Positions 14,846 to 22,405 of a DNA stretch of 64,000 bases are shown piece after piece; position 1 is the stretch's first letter; each line of letters opens with the position of its first letter. Location: contig NZ_PRLE01000003.1 of assembly GCF_003287495.1 (NCBI RefSeq), positions 1 through 64,000 of the forward strand. The letters are read 5' to 3'. Under the pieces are notes generated by a model that saw nothing but the letters and a program-made list of their open reading frames with translations, was not told where the DNA came from and ran no database searches. Source of the DNA: Faecalibacterium prausnitzii (GTDB lineage Bacteria > Bacillota > Clostridia > Oscillospirales > Ruminococcaceae). A program made the translations under genes and the position numbers.

Positions 14846-16432
14846 ATGAAGCTATCTGATATTAAGAACGGCAATCTGTCCGCTGAGTGGGCGGAAAAAG
14901 GCTATGAGCTGCCCAAGTTTGATGTCGAGGCTGTCAAGGCCAAGACCCATGCAGAACCCACCTGGGTGCACTTTGGTGCCGGCAACATCTTCCGCGCTTT
15001 CCCGGCTGCCATCCTCAACGAGGCTCTGAACAGCGGCAAGTATGACCGCGGCGTCATCGTGGCCGAGAGCTTTGACTACGAGATCATCGACAAGGCTTAC
15101 CAGCCCTATGATAACCTCAGCCTGCTGGTCTGCCTGAAGTCTACCGGCGACATCGAGAAAAAAGTCATCGCTTCCGTCACCGAGAGCCTGAAAGCCGATT
15201 ACTCGTTCGGCGCTGACTGGGCACGTCTGGTCGAGATCTTCCAGAACCCCAGCCTGCAGATGATCTCTTTCACCATCACGGAGAAAGGCTACGGCGTTGC
15301 TCCCGCTGACCTGGAGCGCGGCCTGACCCCCGTGCTGGCCATGGGCAAGGTCACCGCTCTGCTGTACGAGCGCTTCAAGGCAGGCAAACTGCCCCTGACC
15401 GTGCAGAGCATGGACAACTGCTCTCACAACGGCGATAAGGTCAAGAGTGCGGTTCTGGCTTACGCTTCCAAGTGGGCAGAGCAGGGCCTGGTCCCCGCTG
15501 AGTTCCTGGCTTATGTGCAGGACGAGACCAAGATCACGTTCCCCTGGAGCATGATCGACAAGATCACCCCGCGCCCGGACGCCAAGGTGCAGCAGATGCT
15601 GGCTGACGACGGCTTTGAGGACAACTACACCATCGTCACCGAGAAGCACACCTTTACCGCTCCGTTTGTCAACGCCGAGGAGACCCAGTACCTCTGCATC
15701 GAGGATCACTACACCAATGGTCGTCCCCCGCTGGAGCTGGGCGGCGTGCTGTACTGCGACCGCGAGACTGTGGACAAGATCGAGAAGATGAAAGTCTGCA
15801 CCTGCCTCAACCCGCTGCACACTGCCATGTCCATCTATGGCTGCATGCTGGATTACACCCTCATCTCTGCTGAGATGGCAGACGAGGACCTGCGCAGCTT
15901 CATCCAGAAGATCGGCTATATCGAGGCAATGCCCGTCGTCGTCGATCCGGGTGTCCTGAACCCCTATGAGTTCATCGGCGCTGTCATCAACCGCCGTCTG
16001 CCCAACCCGTTCATGCCGGACGCTCCCCAGCGTATCGCAACCGATACCTCTCAGAAGCTGGCCATCCGCTTTGGCGAGACCATCAAGGCTTACGAGGCCC
16101 GCGGCCTGGACAAGAGCAATCTGGTGCTGATCCCGCTGGTGCTGGCCGGTTACGCCCGCTACCTCAAGGGTGTGGACGACAACGGCAAGCCGTTTGAGAT
16201 CTCTCCCGATCCGCTGCTGGCTGAGCTGCAGGCCATCGTCGCTCCTCTGGAAGTCAAAGAGGGCGAGCAGGACTTCAGCTGCCTGAAGAAGCTGTACAGC
16301 CGTGCCGATGTCTTCGGTGTTGATCTGTACGCTGTCGGCCTGGGCGAGAAGATCGAGGGCATGGTCAAGGAGCTGTACGCTGGCAACGGCGCAGTCCGCA
16401 AGACCCTGCACAAGTACACTGTGGCCCGCTAA
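14846..16432 (+). CDS. uxuB: fructuronate reductase, mannitol dehydrogenase family
   Basis: NADH-dependent reduction of fructuronate to mannonate, the substrate of UxuA. The 528-residue long-chain polyol dehydrogenase has an N-terminal dinucleotide segment VHFGAGNIFRAFPAAI and the catalytic KMKVCTCLNPLHTAM with the conserved Asn-x2-His. Tagaturonate reductase is a close alternative, but operon order after uxuA argues for UxuB. GAAAGGCTGATTACA precedes the start. A strong terminator follows. Confidence 0.92.
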   Translation: MKLSDIKNGNLSAEWAEKGYELPKFDVEAVKAKTHAEPTWVHFGAGNIFRAFPAAILNEALNSGKYDRGVIVAESFDYEIIDKAYQPYDNLSLLVCLKSTGDIEKKVIASVTESLKADYSFGADWARLVEIFQNPSLQMISFTITEKGYGVAPADLERGLTPVLAMGKVTALLYERFKAGKLPLTVQSMDNCSHNGDKVKSAVLAYASKWAEQGLVPAEFLAYVQDETKITFPWSMIDKITPRPDAKVQQMLADDGFEDNYTIVTEKHTFTAPFVNAEETQYLCIEDHYTNGRPPLELGGVLYCDRETVDKIEKMKVCTCLNPLHTAMSIYGCMLDYTLISAEMADEDLRSFIQKIGYIEAMPVVVDPGVLNPYEFIGAVINRRLPNPFMPDAPQRIATDTSQKLAIRFGETIKAYEARGLDKSNLVLIPLVLAGYARYLKGVDDNGKPFEISPDPLLAELQAIVAPLEVKEGEQDFSCLKKLYSRADVFGVDLYAVGLGEKIEGMVKELYAGNGAVRKTLHKYTVAR

Positions 16433-16454
16433 AATTTAAAACGCTATCCACGTT

Positions 16455-16493
16455 CCCGCGCTGCGCTTTGCTTTGCCGCAGTGCGGGTTTTTT
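16455..16493 (+). terminator. intrinsic terminator of uxuAB
   Basis: CCCGCGCTGCG pairs with CGCAGTGCGGG, followed by TTTTTT. Confidence 0.85.
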
Positions 16494-16498
16494 GTTTA

Positions 16499-16527
16499 TT
16501 GACGTTTCGTTTGTTTTCTGTCATAAT
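16499..16527 (+). promoter_or_regulatory. promoter of the ROK kinase gene
   Basis: TTGACG (16499-16504), 17-nt spacer, CATAAT (16522-16527). Confidence 0.75.
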
Positions 16528-16556
16528 GAAAGCAATACAGACAGGAGGCAGCGGGT

Positions 16557-17477
16557 ATGAAAGTTATGGTCTTTGACGTAGGCGGCACTGAGATCAAATA
16601 CTCGGTGATGGACGAGCAGCTGAACCGGGCGGATGCGGGCAGCGTCCCCACCCCGGGCGACACGCAGGAGCACTTTCTCGCCACGCTGGAGGCGCTCTAT
16701 CGCCCCCACGCAGCGGAGGTGGACGGCATTGCCATGAGCCTGCCCGGCTTCATTGATGCCGAGCATGGCGTCGTGCGGGGCGGCGGGGCACCCTCCCTTC
16801 TCTACAATATCGGCACCCCCGTCGGGCCGCTGCTGAGCGCACGGTGCGGCTGCCGGGTCTTTTTGGAGAACGACGGCAAGGCTGCCGCCATCGCAGAACT
16901 GCAGCAGGGAGCCCTGAAAGGCTGCACCAACGGCGCTGTCTTTGTCATCGGCACCGGAGTGGGCGGCGGTCTGGTCATTAACGGACAGCTGGTACGGGGC
17001 ATCCACTGCACGGCTGGGGAATACAGCTACCTCCACACCAATGCAGATGACTGGCGCAACGGCGATAAAACGGTGGCGCTGCAGTGCAGTGTCACCAACC
17101 TGCTGCGCTGGTACCGCGCCCGCAAAAATTTGCCGGAGGACGCCCCGCTCAACGGCCGGATCTTTTTTGAAGCCGCCAACGCCAGGGAGCCGGAAGCGCT
17201 GGAAGTGCTCCACCGCCTCTGCAAAGCCGTGGACGTCCAGATCTACAACCTGACCGTCCTGCTGGACTTAGAGGTGGTCGCCATCGGCGGCGGCATCAGC
17301 CGCCAGCCCCTGCTGCTCCGGATGCTGAACGACATCTACGAGCAGGAAATTATCATCGGCCACCCCTACAGCGAGGAGCAGGCCCGCAGCCTGCCCCGCC
17401 CGGCCATCGTCCCCTGCCGCTTCCACAACGAAGCCAATCAGGTGGGAGCGCTGCTGGGTTATCGAAAGAGTTGCTAA
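16557..17477 (+). CDS. ROK-family sugar kinase
   Basis: A 306-residue kinase. The phosphate-1 loop is FDVGGTEIKY (5-14), ENDGKAAAIAE contains the catalytic aspartate, and the ATP motif is FVIGTGVGGGLVING. The usual ROK zinc motif CxCGxxGCxE is absent; the corresponding segment reads CTAGEYSYLHTNADDW, so it is the zinc-less ROK branch. The substrate could be glucose, fructose or an amino sugar. The gene is monocistronic, with GGAGG before the start. No transporter lies beside it, so the substrate stays open. Confidence 0.85.
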   Translation: MKVMVFDVGGTEIKYSVMDEQLNRADAGSVPTPGDTQEHFLATLEALYRPHAAEVDGIAMSLPGFIDAEHGVVRGGGAPSLLYNIGTPVGPLLSARCGCRVFLENDGKAAAIAELQQGALKGCTNGAVFVIGTGVGGGLVINGQLVRGIHCTAGEYSYLHTNADDWRNGDKTVALQCSVTNLLRWYRARKNLPEDAPLNGRIFFEAANAREPEALEVLHRLCKAVDVQIYNLTVLLDLEVVAIGGGISRQPLLLRMLNDIYEQEIIIGHPYSEEQARSLPRPAIVPCRFHNEANQVGALLGYRKSC

Positions 17478-17520
17478 ACAACAACCCCCTTTCGAGGCTG
17501 ACTCGAAAGGGGGTTGTTGT
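17478..17520. terminator. bidirectional terminator between the ROK gene and pflA
   Basis: ACAACCCCCTTTCGA and TCGAAAGGGGGTTGT form a long stem around a 7-nt loop between convergent genes. Confidence 0.85.
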
Positions 17521-17533
17521 TTTATTTCTTTTT

Positions 17534-18289
17534 TCAGCCGGGGTACCTGCTTACTTCCAGCAGTTCCTCTGCCCGCTTGACCTGTTCCGCCGTGGGCGGG
17601 ACCGCATCGGGCAGGGGGTACGGGATGCCGAGCTTTTCCCATTTGAAAAGCCCCAGTGTGTGGTAGGGCAGCACCTCCACCCGCTGCACAGTCTTGAGGG
17701 ACGCGATGAAGTCCGCGGTCCTGCGCAGACCCTCTTCGTCGTCGGTCAGGCCGGGCACCAGCACGTGGCGGATCCAGAGCGGGACGCCCAAGTCCGAGAC
17801 ACGCCTTGCCATGGCAAGGATGTTGGCATTGTCTTTGCCCGTGAGCTGGCGGTGCTTTTCGGGGTCGATCTCTTTCAGGTCTAAGATCACCAGACTGGTG
17901 GAGGCCATCAGGGTGTCGAACGCGGCGAGGTACTCCGGGTCCTCGGGGCGGAACGGCTGCCCGGCGGTGTCCAGCGCGGTGTGGACGCCCTTTTTGCGGG
18001 CCAGCTGAAAGAACGCGGTCAGAAACTCCATCTGGCGCAGCGGCTCGCCGCCGCTGACGGTCACGCCGCCTTTTTTGCCCCAATAGTTCCGGTAGCGGTA
18101 TACTTTCTGGAATAATGCTTCCGGAGTATACTCTTCGCCTCCCTCACAGGCCCAGGTCTCGGGGTTGTGGCAGTATTTGCAGCGGAGCGCGCAGCCCTGC
18201 AAAAACACCACGAACCGCACACCAGGCCCGTCCACCGAGCCGAAAGACTCCAGCGAGTGGACGTGGCCGATGAGGTTACAGAGCGGCAT
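17534..18289 (-). CDS. pflA: pyruvate formate-lyase activating enzyme
   Basis: Radical SAM enzyme that installs the glycyl radical on PflB. The SAM cluster motif is CALRCKYC (Cx3Cx2C), preceded by [18 protein letters not shown], the family signature. [10 protein letters not shown] and the C-terminal part are complete (251 residues from this start). I chose ATG 18289 ([15 protein letters not shown]), which overlaps the pflB stop by 14 bases. An in-frame ATG at 18325 exists, but it would extend further into pflB. Neither has a strong SD, so translation is probably coupled to pflB. Confidence 0.92.
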   Translation of the reverse strand: MPLCNLIGHVHSLESFGSVDGPGVRFVVFLQGCALRCKYCHNPETWACEGGEEYTPEALFQKVYRYRNYWGKKGGVTVSGGEPLRQMEFLTAFFQLARKKGVHTALDTAGQPFRPEDPEYLAAFDTLMASTSLVILDLKEIDPEKHRQLTGKDNANILAMARRVSDLGVPLWIRHVLVPGLTDDEEGLRRTADFIASLKTVQRVEVLPYHTLGLFKWEKLGIPYPLPDAVPPTAEQVKRAEELLEVSRYPG

Positions 18290-20528
18290 GGCAGGTACGG
18301 GAGATGACGTCCATCTGCTGCTCACGGGTCAGGTCAATGAACTTGACCGCATAGCCGGAGACGCGGATGGTGAAGTTTGCATACTCCTCTTTCTCGGGGT
18401 GCTCCATGGCGTCCAGCAGCTTCTCCTTGCCAAAGACGTTGACGTTGAGGTGGTGCGCGCCCTGATCGAAGTAGCCGTCCATGACCTGCACCAGGTTCTC
18501 CACACGCTCGCCCTCGCTGTGGCCCAGGGCATCGGGGTTGATGGTCTGGGTGTTGGAGATGCCGTCCAGTGCCCAGTGGTAGGGCAGCTTGGCCACGGAG
18601 TTCAGAGAGGCCAGCAGGCCGTTCTGCTCCGCGCCGTAGCTGGGGTTGGCGCCGGGTGCAAACGGGGTGAACGCGGCACGGCCATCGGGCAGAGCGCCGG
18701 TGTACTTGCCGTAGACCACGTTGGAAGTGATGGTCAGGATGGAGGTGGTCGCCTCGGAGTTGCGGTAGGTGTGGCGCTTCTTGATCATTTCGAGGAAAGT
18801 CTTCAGCAGCCAGACACCGATCTCATCGGCACGGTCATCGTCGTTGCCGTACTTGGGGAAATCGCCTTCCACTTCAAAGCCGGTGGCCAGACCGTTCTCA
18901 TCACGCACCGCCTTGACCTTGGCGTACTTGATGGCGCTCAGGGAGTCGATGACGTGGGAGAAGCCTGCAATGCCGGTGGCAAAGGTGCGGCGAACATCGG
19001 TGTCGATGAGCGCCATCTCGGCTTCCTCGTAGTAATATTTATCGTGCATATACTGGATCAGGTTCAGCACGTTGACGTACAGGCCGGCCAGCCAGTCCAG
19101 CATCTGGACATACTTGGGCAGCACCTCGTCATAGTTCAGATACTCGCCGGTGATGGGGGCGTAGTTGGGGCCGCACTGCTCGTGGCTCTTCTCATCCACA
19201 CCGCCGTTGATGGCGTACAGCAGGCACTTTGCCAGGTTGGCGCGTGCACCAAAGAACTGCATCTCCTTGCCGGTCTGGGTGGCGGACACGCAGCAGCAGA
19301 TGGAGTAGTCATCGCCCCAGACGGGCTTCATGACGTCGTCGTTCTCGTACTGGACAGAGCTGGTGTTGATGGACACCTTGGCGGCGTACTTCTTGAAGTT
19401 CTCCGGCAGGGCGGAGGAGTACAGCACGGTCAGGTTGGGCTCCGGAGCGGGGCCCATGTTCTCCAGCGTGTGGAGGAAGCGGTAGCAGTTCTTGGTGACC
19501 ATGCTGCGGCCATCCATCCCGATGCCGCCCACTTCCAGCGTTGCCCAGACGGGGTCGCCGGAGAACAGCTGGTTGTAGCTGGGGATACGGGCAAACTTGA
19601 CCATCCGGAACTTCATGACCATGTGGTCGATGAGCTCCTGTGCCTGGCTCTCGGTCAAGGTGCCGTTGTCCAGATCGCGCTGGATATAGATATCCAGGAA
19701 CGTGGAGATGCGGCCCACGCTCATAGCAGCGCCGTTCTGGGTCTTAATGGCGGCCAGGTAGCCGAAGTACAGCCACTGGCAGGCCTCTTTTGCGTTCTTT
19801 GCGGGCTGGGAGATGTCGTAGCCGTAGGCCTCGGCCATCTTCTTCATGCCCTTGAGGGCGCTGATCTGGCGGGCGATCTCCTCGCGCAGGCGGATGACGT
19901 CATCGGTCATGGTGCCGTCGCCGCAGTTGGCCAGATCCTCCTGCTTGAACCGGATCAGGGCGTCGATGCCATACAGGGCCACACGGCGGTAGTCGCCCAC
20001 GATACGGCCGCGGCCGTAGGTGTCGGGCAGGCCGGTGATGATGTGGGTGTGGCGTGCTTTCTTCATCTCCGGGGTGTAAGCGTCGAAAACGGCCTGGTTG
20101 TGGGTGCGGGTGTAATCGGTAAAGATCTTGTGCAGCTCCTCGCTGGGCTGGTAGCCGTAGGTGGTGCAGGCCTGCTCTGCCATCTTGATGCCGCCGTAGG
20201 GCATAAAGGCGCGCTTCAGAGGCTTGTCGGTCTGCAAGCCGACGATCTGCTCCAGGTCTTTCAGGCTCTCATCAATGTAGCCAGGGCCGTAAGCGGTCAG
20301 GCTGCTGACCACTTCCGTCTCCATATCCAGCACGCCGCCCTTGGCGCGCTCTTCTTTCTGCAGCTTCTGCAGGGTACCCCACAGCTTATTGGTAGCCTCC
20401 GTGGGACCAGCCAGGAAAGACTCGTCGCCATCGTACGGGGTGTAGTTCTTCTGGATAAAGTCGCGGACGTTGACTTCCTCTTTCCAGATACGGCCCTCAA
20501 AGCCTTCCCATTCTTCAAAATTGATCAT
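18276..20528 (-). CDS. pflB: formate acetyltransferase (pyruvate formate-lyase)
   Basis: Glycyl-radical enzyme that converts pyruvate and CoA to acetyl-CoA and formate, the main anaerobic pyruvate outlet feeding acetate kinase. It is 750 residues. The active-site cysteine pair lies in [10 protein letters not shown], followed by [14 protein letters not shown], and the radical glycine is G725 in [10 protein letters not shown]. The start is set by AAGGAGG before ATG 20528. The upstream leader contains an AGTTAG/CTAACT hairpin and a GC-rich stem-loop. It forms an operon with pflA. Confidence 0.97.
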   Translation of the reverse strand: MINFEEWEGFEGRIWKEEVNVRDFIQKNYTPYDGDESFLAGPTEATNKLWGTLQKLQKEERAKGGVLDMETEVVSSLTAYGPGYIDESLKDLEQIVGLQTDKPLKRAFMPYGGIKMAEQACTTYGYQPSEELHKIFTDYTRTHNQAVFDAYTPEMKKARHTHIITGLPDTYGRGRIVGDYRRVALYGIDALIRFKQEDLANCGDGTMTDDVIRLREEIARQISALKGMKKMAEAYGYDISQPAKNAKEACQWLYFGYLAAIKTQNGAAMSVGRISTFLDIYIQRDLDNGTLTESQAQELIDHMVMKFRMVKFARIPSYNQLFSGDPVWATLEVGGIGMDGRSMVTKNCYRFLHTLENMGPAPEPNLTVLYSSALPENFKKYAAKVSINTSSVQYENDDVMKPVWGDDYSICCCVSATQTGKEMQFFGARANLAKCLLYAINGGVDEKSHEQCGPNYAPITGEYLNYDEVLPKYVQMLDWLAGLYVNVLNLIQYMHDKYYYEEAEMALIDTDVRRTFATGIAGFSHVIDSLSAIKYAKVKAVRDENGLATGFEVEGDFPKYGNDDDRADEIGVWLLKTFLEMIKKRHTYRNSEATTSILTITSNVVYGKYTGALPDGRAAFTPFAPGANPSYGAEQNGLLASLNSVAKLPYHWALDGISNTQTINPDALGHSEGERVENLVQVMDGYFDQGAHHLNVNVFGKEKLLDAMEHPEKEEYANFTIRVSGYAVKFIDLTREQQMDVISRTCHAAL

Positions 20529-20566
20529 TGGAACCTCCTTGCTCCTTCCATTGGCAGACACCGCTC

Positions 20567-20584
20567 AGTTAGCAGTATCTAACT
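20567..20584. promoter_or_regulatory. palindrome AGTTAG-N6-CTAACT in the pflB leader
   Basis: AGTTAGCAGTATCTAACT lies 39 bases upstream of the pflB start. The same GTTAG-N6-CTAAC core recurs at 20851-20868 on the divergent side. It could be a DNA operator or an RNA hairpin. Confidence 0.5.
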
Positions 20585-20642
20585 ATTATGCCCAGAAAAA
20601 GCCGTACATTTCCCACGGCATCCAAGGCATTTGTTTGGGGGT

Positions 20643-20673
20643 AAGGCGCTGGTCTCCCCCAGCGCCTTTTTGG
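20643..20673. other. GC-rich stem-loop in the pflB leader region
   Basis: AAGGCGCTGG and CCAGCGCCTT flank a short loop. A T5 tail exists only on the plus strand, where no gene lies upstream. In the pflB direction it is a leader stem without a U-tract. Confidence 0.5.
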
Positions 20674-20720
20674 CGGCTGCCGGTGCGCAGGTACCTCCCT
20701 GTGCCCAACAGCTCGCTCCT

Positions 20721-20749
20721 ATAATAACAAGCATCCTCATAAAAAGCAA
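20721..20749 (-). promoter_or_regulatory. pflB promoter
   Basis: Minus-strand TTGCTT (20744-20749), 17-nt spacer, TATTAT (20721-20726). It gives a leader of about 185 bases. Confidence 0.6.
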
Positions 20750-20808
20750 GAGGAAAATCGAGGATTTTCCGCCCTCAAAAATTTTCTGAAAAAATTTCAA
20801 ATCAGGGG

Positions 20809-20837
20809 TTGACAGTCATGACAAACTATGATATCCT
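20809..20837 (+). promoter_or_regulatory. promoter divergent from pflB
   Basis: TTGACA (20809-20814), 17-nt spacer, TATCCT (20832-20837). The weak -10 makes the exact assignment uncertain. Confidence 0.5.
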
Positions 20838-20850
20838 TTTGTCACGGCAA

Positions 20851-20868
20851 GGTTAGTTAAATCTAACC
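20851..20868. promoter_or_regulatory. palindrome GGTTAG-N6-CTAACC on the lrgAB side
   Basis: GGTTAGTTAAATCTAACC sits about 7 bases after the expected start of the plus-strand transcript. It shares the GTTAG-N6-CTAAC core with 20567-20584, and its geometry resembles CRP/FNR-family sites. Confidence 0.5.
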
Positions 20869-21031
20869 AAGGCTGCGGAGGCCTCCTGCAGGGCCCCCGA
20901 AAAGGAAGCAAATTCCTCCATTCCATTCTCTCTTTTTCTGGAAGCGTACAGCTTTATGGTTTGCTCTGTATGCTCCGCGCGGCGGAGAGTGCTTTTGGTA
21001 CGGCGCTCTTTGCAAAAGCAAGAAAACAAAA

Positions 21032-21067
21032 ACGGGACACATCGCTTGACCACCGGTGCGTCCCGTT
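21032..21067 (+). terminator. intrinsic terminator upstream of lrgA
   Basis: ACGGGACACA pairs with TGCGTCCCGT (one A-C mismatch), followed by TTTTTTG. Confidence 0.8.
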
Positions 21068-21123
21068 TTTTGTTTTATCCAGTTTTCCCGCGAATCCTCA
21101 ACAATTCTTGGCAAGTATTGCCG

Positions 21124-21152
21124 TTGCGCCCCCAGTGCTTTTGGGCTATACT
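21124..21152 (+). promoter_or_regulatory. lrgAB promoter
   Basis: TTGCGC (21124-21129), 17-nt spacer, TATACT (21147-21152). A GGCGGC/GCCGCC hairpin just before the lrgA SD could occlude ribosome binding. Confidence 0.6.
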
Positions 21153-21234
21153 GTTATCTCAGTACCGCCGCCGCACGGGCAGCGGGCCATGTACCAGAGG
21201 GCGGCGTCTCAGGCCGCCAAAGGGGGATTTTGTT

Positions 21235-21603
21235 ACGAAATATCTGTTTCAATTTGCGCGGATCCTCGCGTTTTGTTTTTTGGGTGAGATCCTGCACGCC
21301 GTGCTGCCGCTGCCCATCCCGGCCAGCGTCTACGGCCTGATCTTACTGCTGCTGGCCCTGCGGCTTGGCATCGTCAAGCTGGAGCAGGTCAAGGAAGTGG
21401 GCCTGTTCCTCACGGGCATCTTCCCGCTGCTCTTCGTTCCCGCCGCGGCCGGTGTCATGGAGCTCTGGGCAGAGATGGGCAACATGCTGCTGCCTATCAT
21501 CATTGCCATCGTGCCCGTCACGGTGCTGGTGCTGGCCTCTGCCGGCCGCACCACCCAGGCTCTGACCAGCCGCCGCAAAAATAAGGAGGCCGCCCATGAC
21601 TGA
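21235..21603 (+). CDS. lrgA: LrgA/CidA-family holin-like membrane protein, ACG at the start position
   Basis: A small four-helix membrane protein. KYLFQFARILAFCFLGEILH, LPLPIPASVYGLILLLLALRLGIVKLEQVKE and FPLLFVPAAAGVME are diagnostic for the family. Homologues begin M-K-Y-L-F-Q-F. Here the codon before K-Y-L-F-Q-F is ACG (21235-21237), placed nine bases after the GGGGG SD, and no ATG, GTG or TTG in frame lies nearby. The call of 122 residues from ACG matches family length. LrgAB-type pairs act in murein hydrolase control or as pyruvate transporters; the neighbouring pflB favours pyruvate. Confidence 0.8.
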   Translation, partial: TKYLFQFARILAFCFLGEILHAVLPLPIPASVYGLILLLLALRLGIVKLEQVKEVGLFLTGIFPLLFVPAAAGVMELWAEMGNMLLPIIIAIVPVTVLVLASAGRTTQALTSRRKNKEAAHD

Positions 21604-22303
21604 GCTTTTAAACGGATTTCTTTCCGGCTCGGCCGCCTGGGGTGTCCTGCTCACGCTGGCCGCCTTTGCGCTGGGGACTCTTATCAATAGGGCAACGGGC
21701 AAGGCCATTTTCAACCCGCTGCTGCTGGGCAGCATCTTTGTCATCATCCTGCTCAGCGTTCTGAACATCCCTTATGCGGATTACAAGGCCAGCGCTTCCC
21801 CGGTCAACTACCTGCTGTTGCCTGCCACCATCAGCCTGGCCATTCCCCTCTATGAAAAGTGGGATCTGCTCAAGGAGAACGCCGCCGCCATCATTGCGGG
21901 CATCTCGGTGGGCACGCTGGTCAGCCTGGGCAGTGCACTGGCCCTGGCGCTGGCGCTGGGCTTGACCCGGGAGCAGTACGCCACCCTCCTGCCCAAATCC
22001 GTCACCACGGCCATCAGCATGGACGTGGCGGCCGAGCTTGGCGGCATTGCAGCCCTGACGGGTGCCATCGTGATCCTGACGGGCATTGCAGGCAACCTGC
22101 TGGCCGAGTCCGTCTGCAAGTGGTTCCATATCACCGACCCCATCGCCAAGGGCGTGGGCATCGGCACCTCAGCCCATGCCGTGGGCACCAGCAAGGCCCT
22201 CCAGATGGGCGAAGTGGAGGGTGCCATGAGCGGCCTTTCCATCGCCGTGGCCGGTGTCCTCACTGCCGTCCTCTGCCCGTTCTTTGTAGGGCTGATCCAC
22301 TAA
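21596..22303 (+). CDS. lrgB: LrgB-family membrane protein
   Basis: A 235-residue polytopic membrane protein partner of LrgA, with the family segments YKASASPVNYLLLPATISLAIPLYEKWD, LPKSVTTAISMDVAAELGG and GIGTSAHAVGTSKALQMGEVEGAMSGLS. It overlaps the lrgA stop by eight bases (ATGACTGA), so the two are translationally coupled. The homologous PftAB pair of Bacillus subtilis carries pyruvate. Divergence from pflBA suggests the pair moves pyruvate across the membrane when fermentation flux changes. That function is inferred. Confidence 0.88.
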   Translation: MTELLNGFLSGSAAWGVLLTLAAFALGTLINRATGKAIFNPLLLGSIFVIILLSVLNIPYADYKASASPVNYLLLPATISLAIPLYEKWDLLKENAAAIIAGISVGTLVSLGSALALALALGLTREQYATLLPKSVTTAISMDVAAELGGIAALTGAIVILTGIAGNLLAESVCKWFHITDPIAKGVGIGTSAHAVGTSKALQMGEVEGAMSGLSIAVAGVLTAVLCPFFVGLIH

Positions 22304-22317
22304 ACCCGGATCGGATC

Positions 22318-22347
22318 ACAGCACATCCCTGCGCGGGGATGTGCTGT
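22318..22347 (+). terminator. intrinsic terminator of lrgAB
   Basis: ACAGCACATCCC and GGGATGTGCTGT form a 12-bp stem, followed by TTGTT. Confidence 0.7.
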
Positions 22348-22356
22348 TTGTTATAT

Positions 22357-22400
22357 AACGCAAACGCCCTCTGTCCATCCAGACAGGGGGCGTTTGCGTT
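22357..22400. terminator. second stem-loop between lrgB and the GGDEF-EAL gene
   Basis: AACGCAAACGCCCTCTGTC pairs with GACAGGGGGCGTTTGCGTT around a 6-nt loop. It lies directly after the stop of the minus-strand gene, so it probably serves that gene. Confidence 0.7.
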
Positions 22401-22405
22401 CTGGT

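Larger units (their letters stand above)
20845..21076 (+). ncRNA. candidate structured small RNA or attenuated leader upstream of lrgA
   Basis: Between the promoter at 20809-20837 and a strong terminator (ACGGGACACA/TGCGTCCCGT followed by TTTTTT, 21032-21067) lie about 220 bases without a convincing ORF. Several stems are visible: GGTTAG/CTAACC (20851-20868), CTCCGC-GCG-GCGGAG, and GAGAGTGC pairing with GCGCTCTT. lrgA has its own promoter further down, so this may be an independent RNA rather than a leader. I do not recognise a known RNA family. Confidence 0.4.

Noticed and set aside
18165-20582. An 805-codon open frame on the plus strand opposite pflB
   Set aside because: It mirrors pflB codons on the opposite strand, rich in V, L, G, A, H and Q, with no family match.
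21032-21067. Terminator of an lrgA leader only
   Set aside because: lrgA has a good promoter downstream (21124-21152), so the terminator is more likely to end a separate transcript, though leader attenuation is still possible.
20956-21234. Upstream extension of lrgA to ATG 20956
   Set aside because: It would cross a strong terminator and the lrgA promoter, and adds 93 residues without homology to the family.
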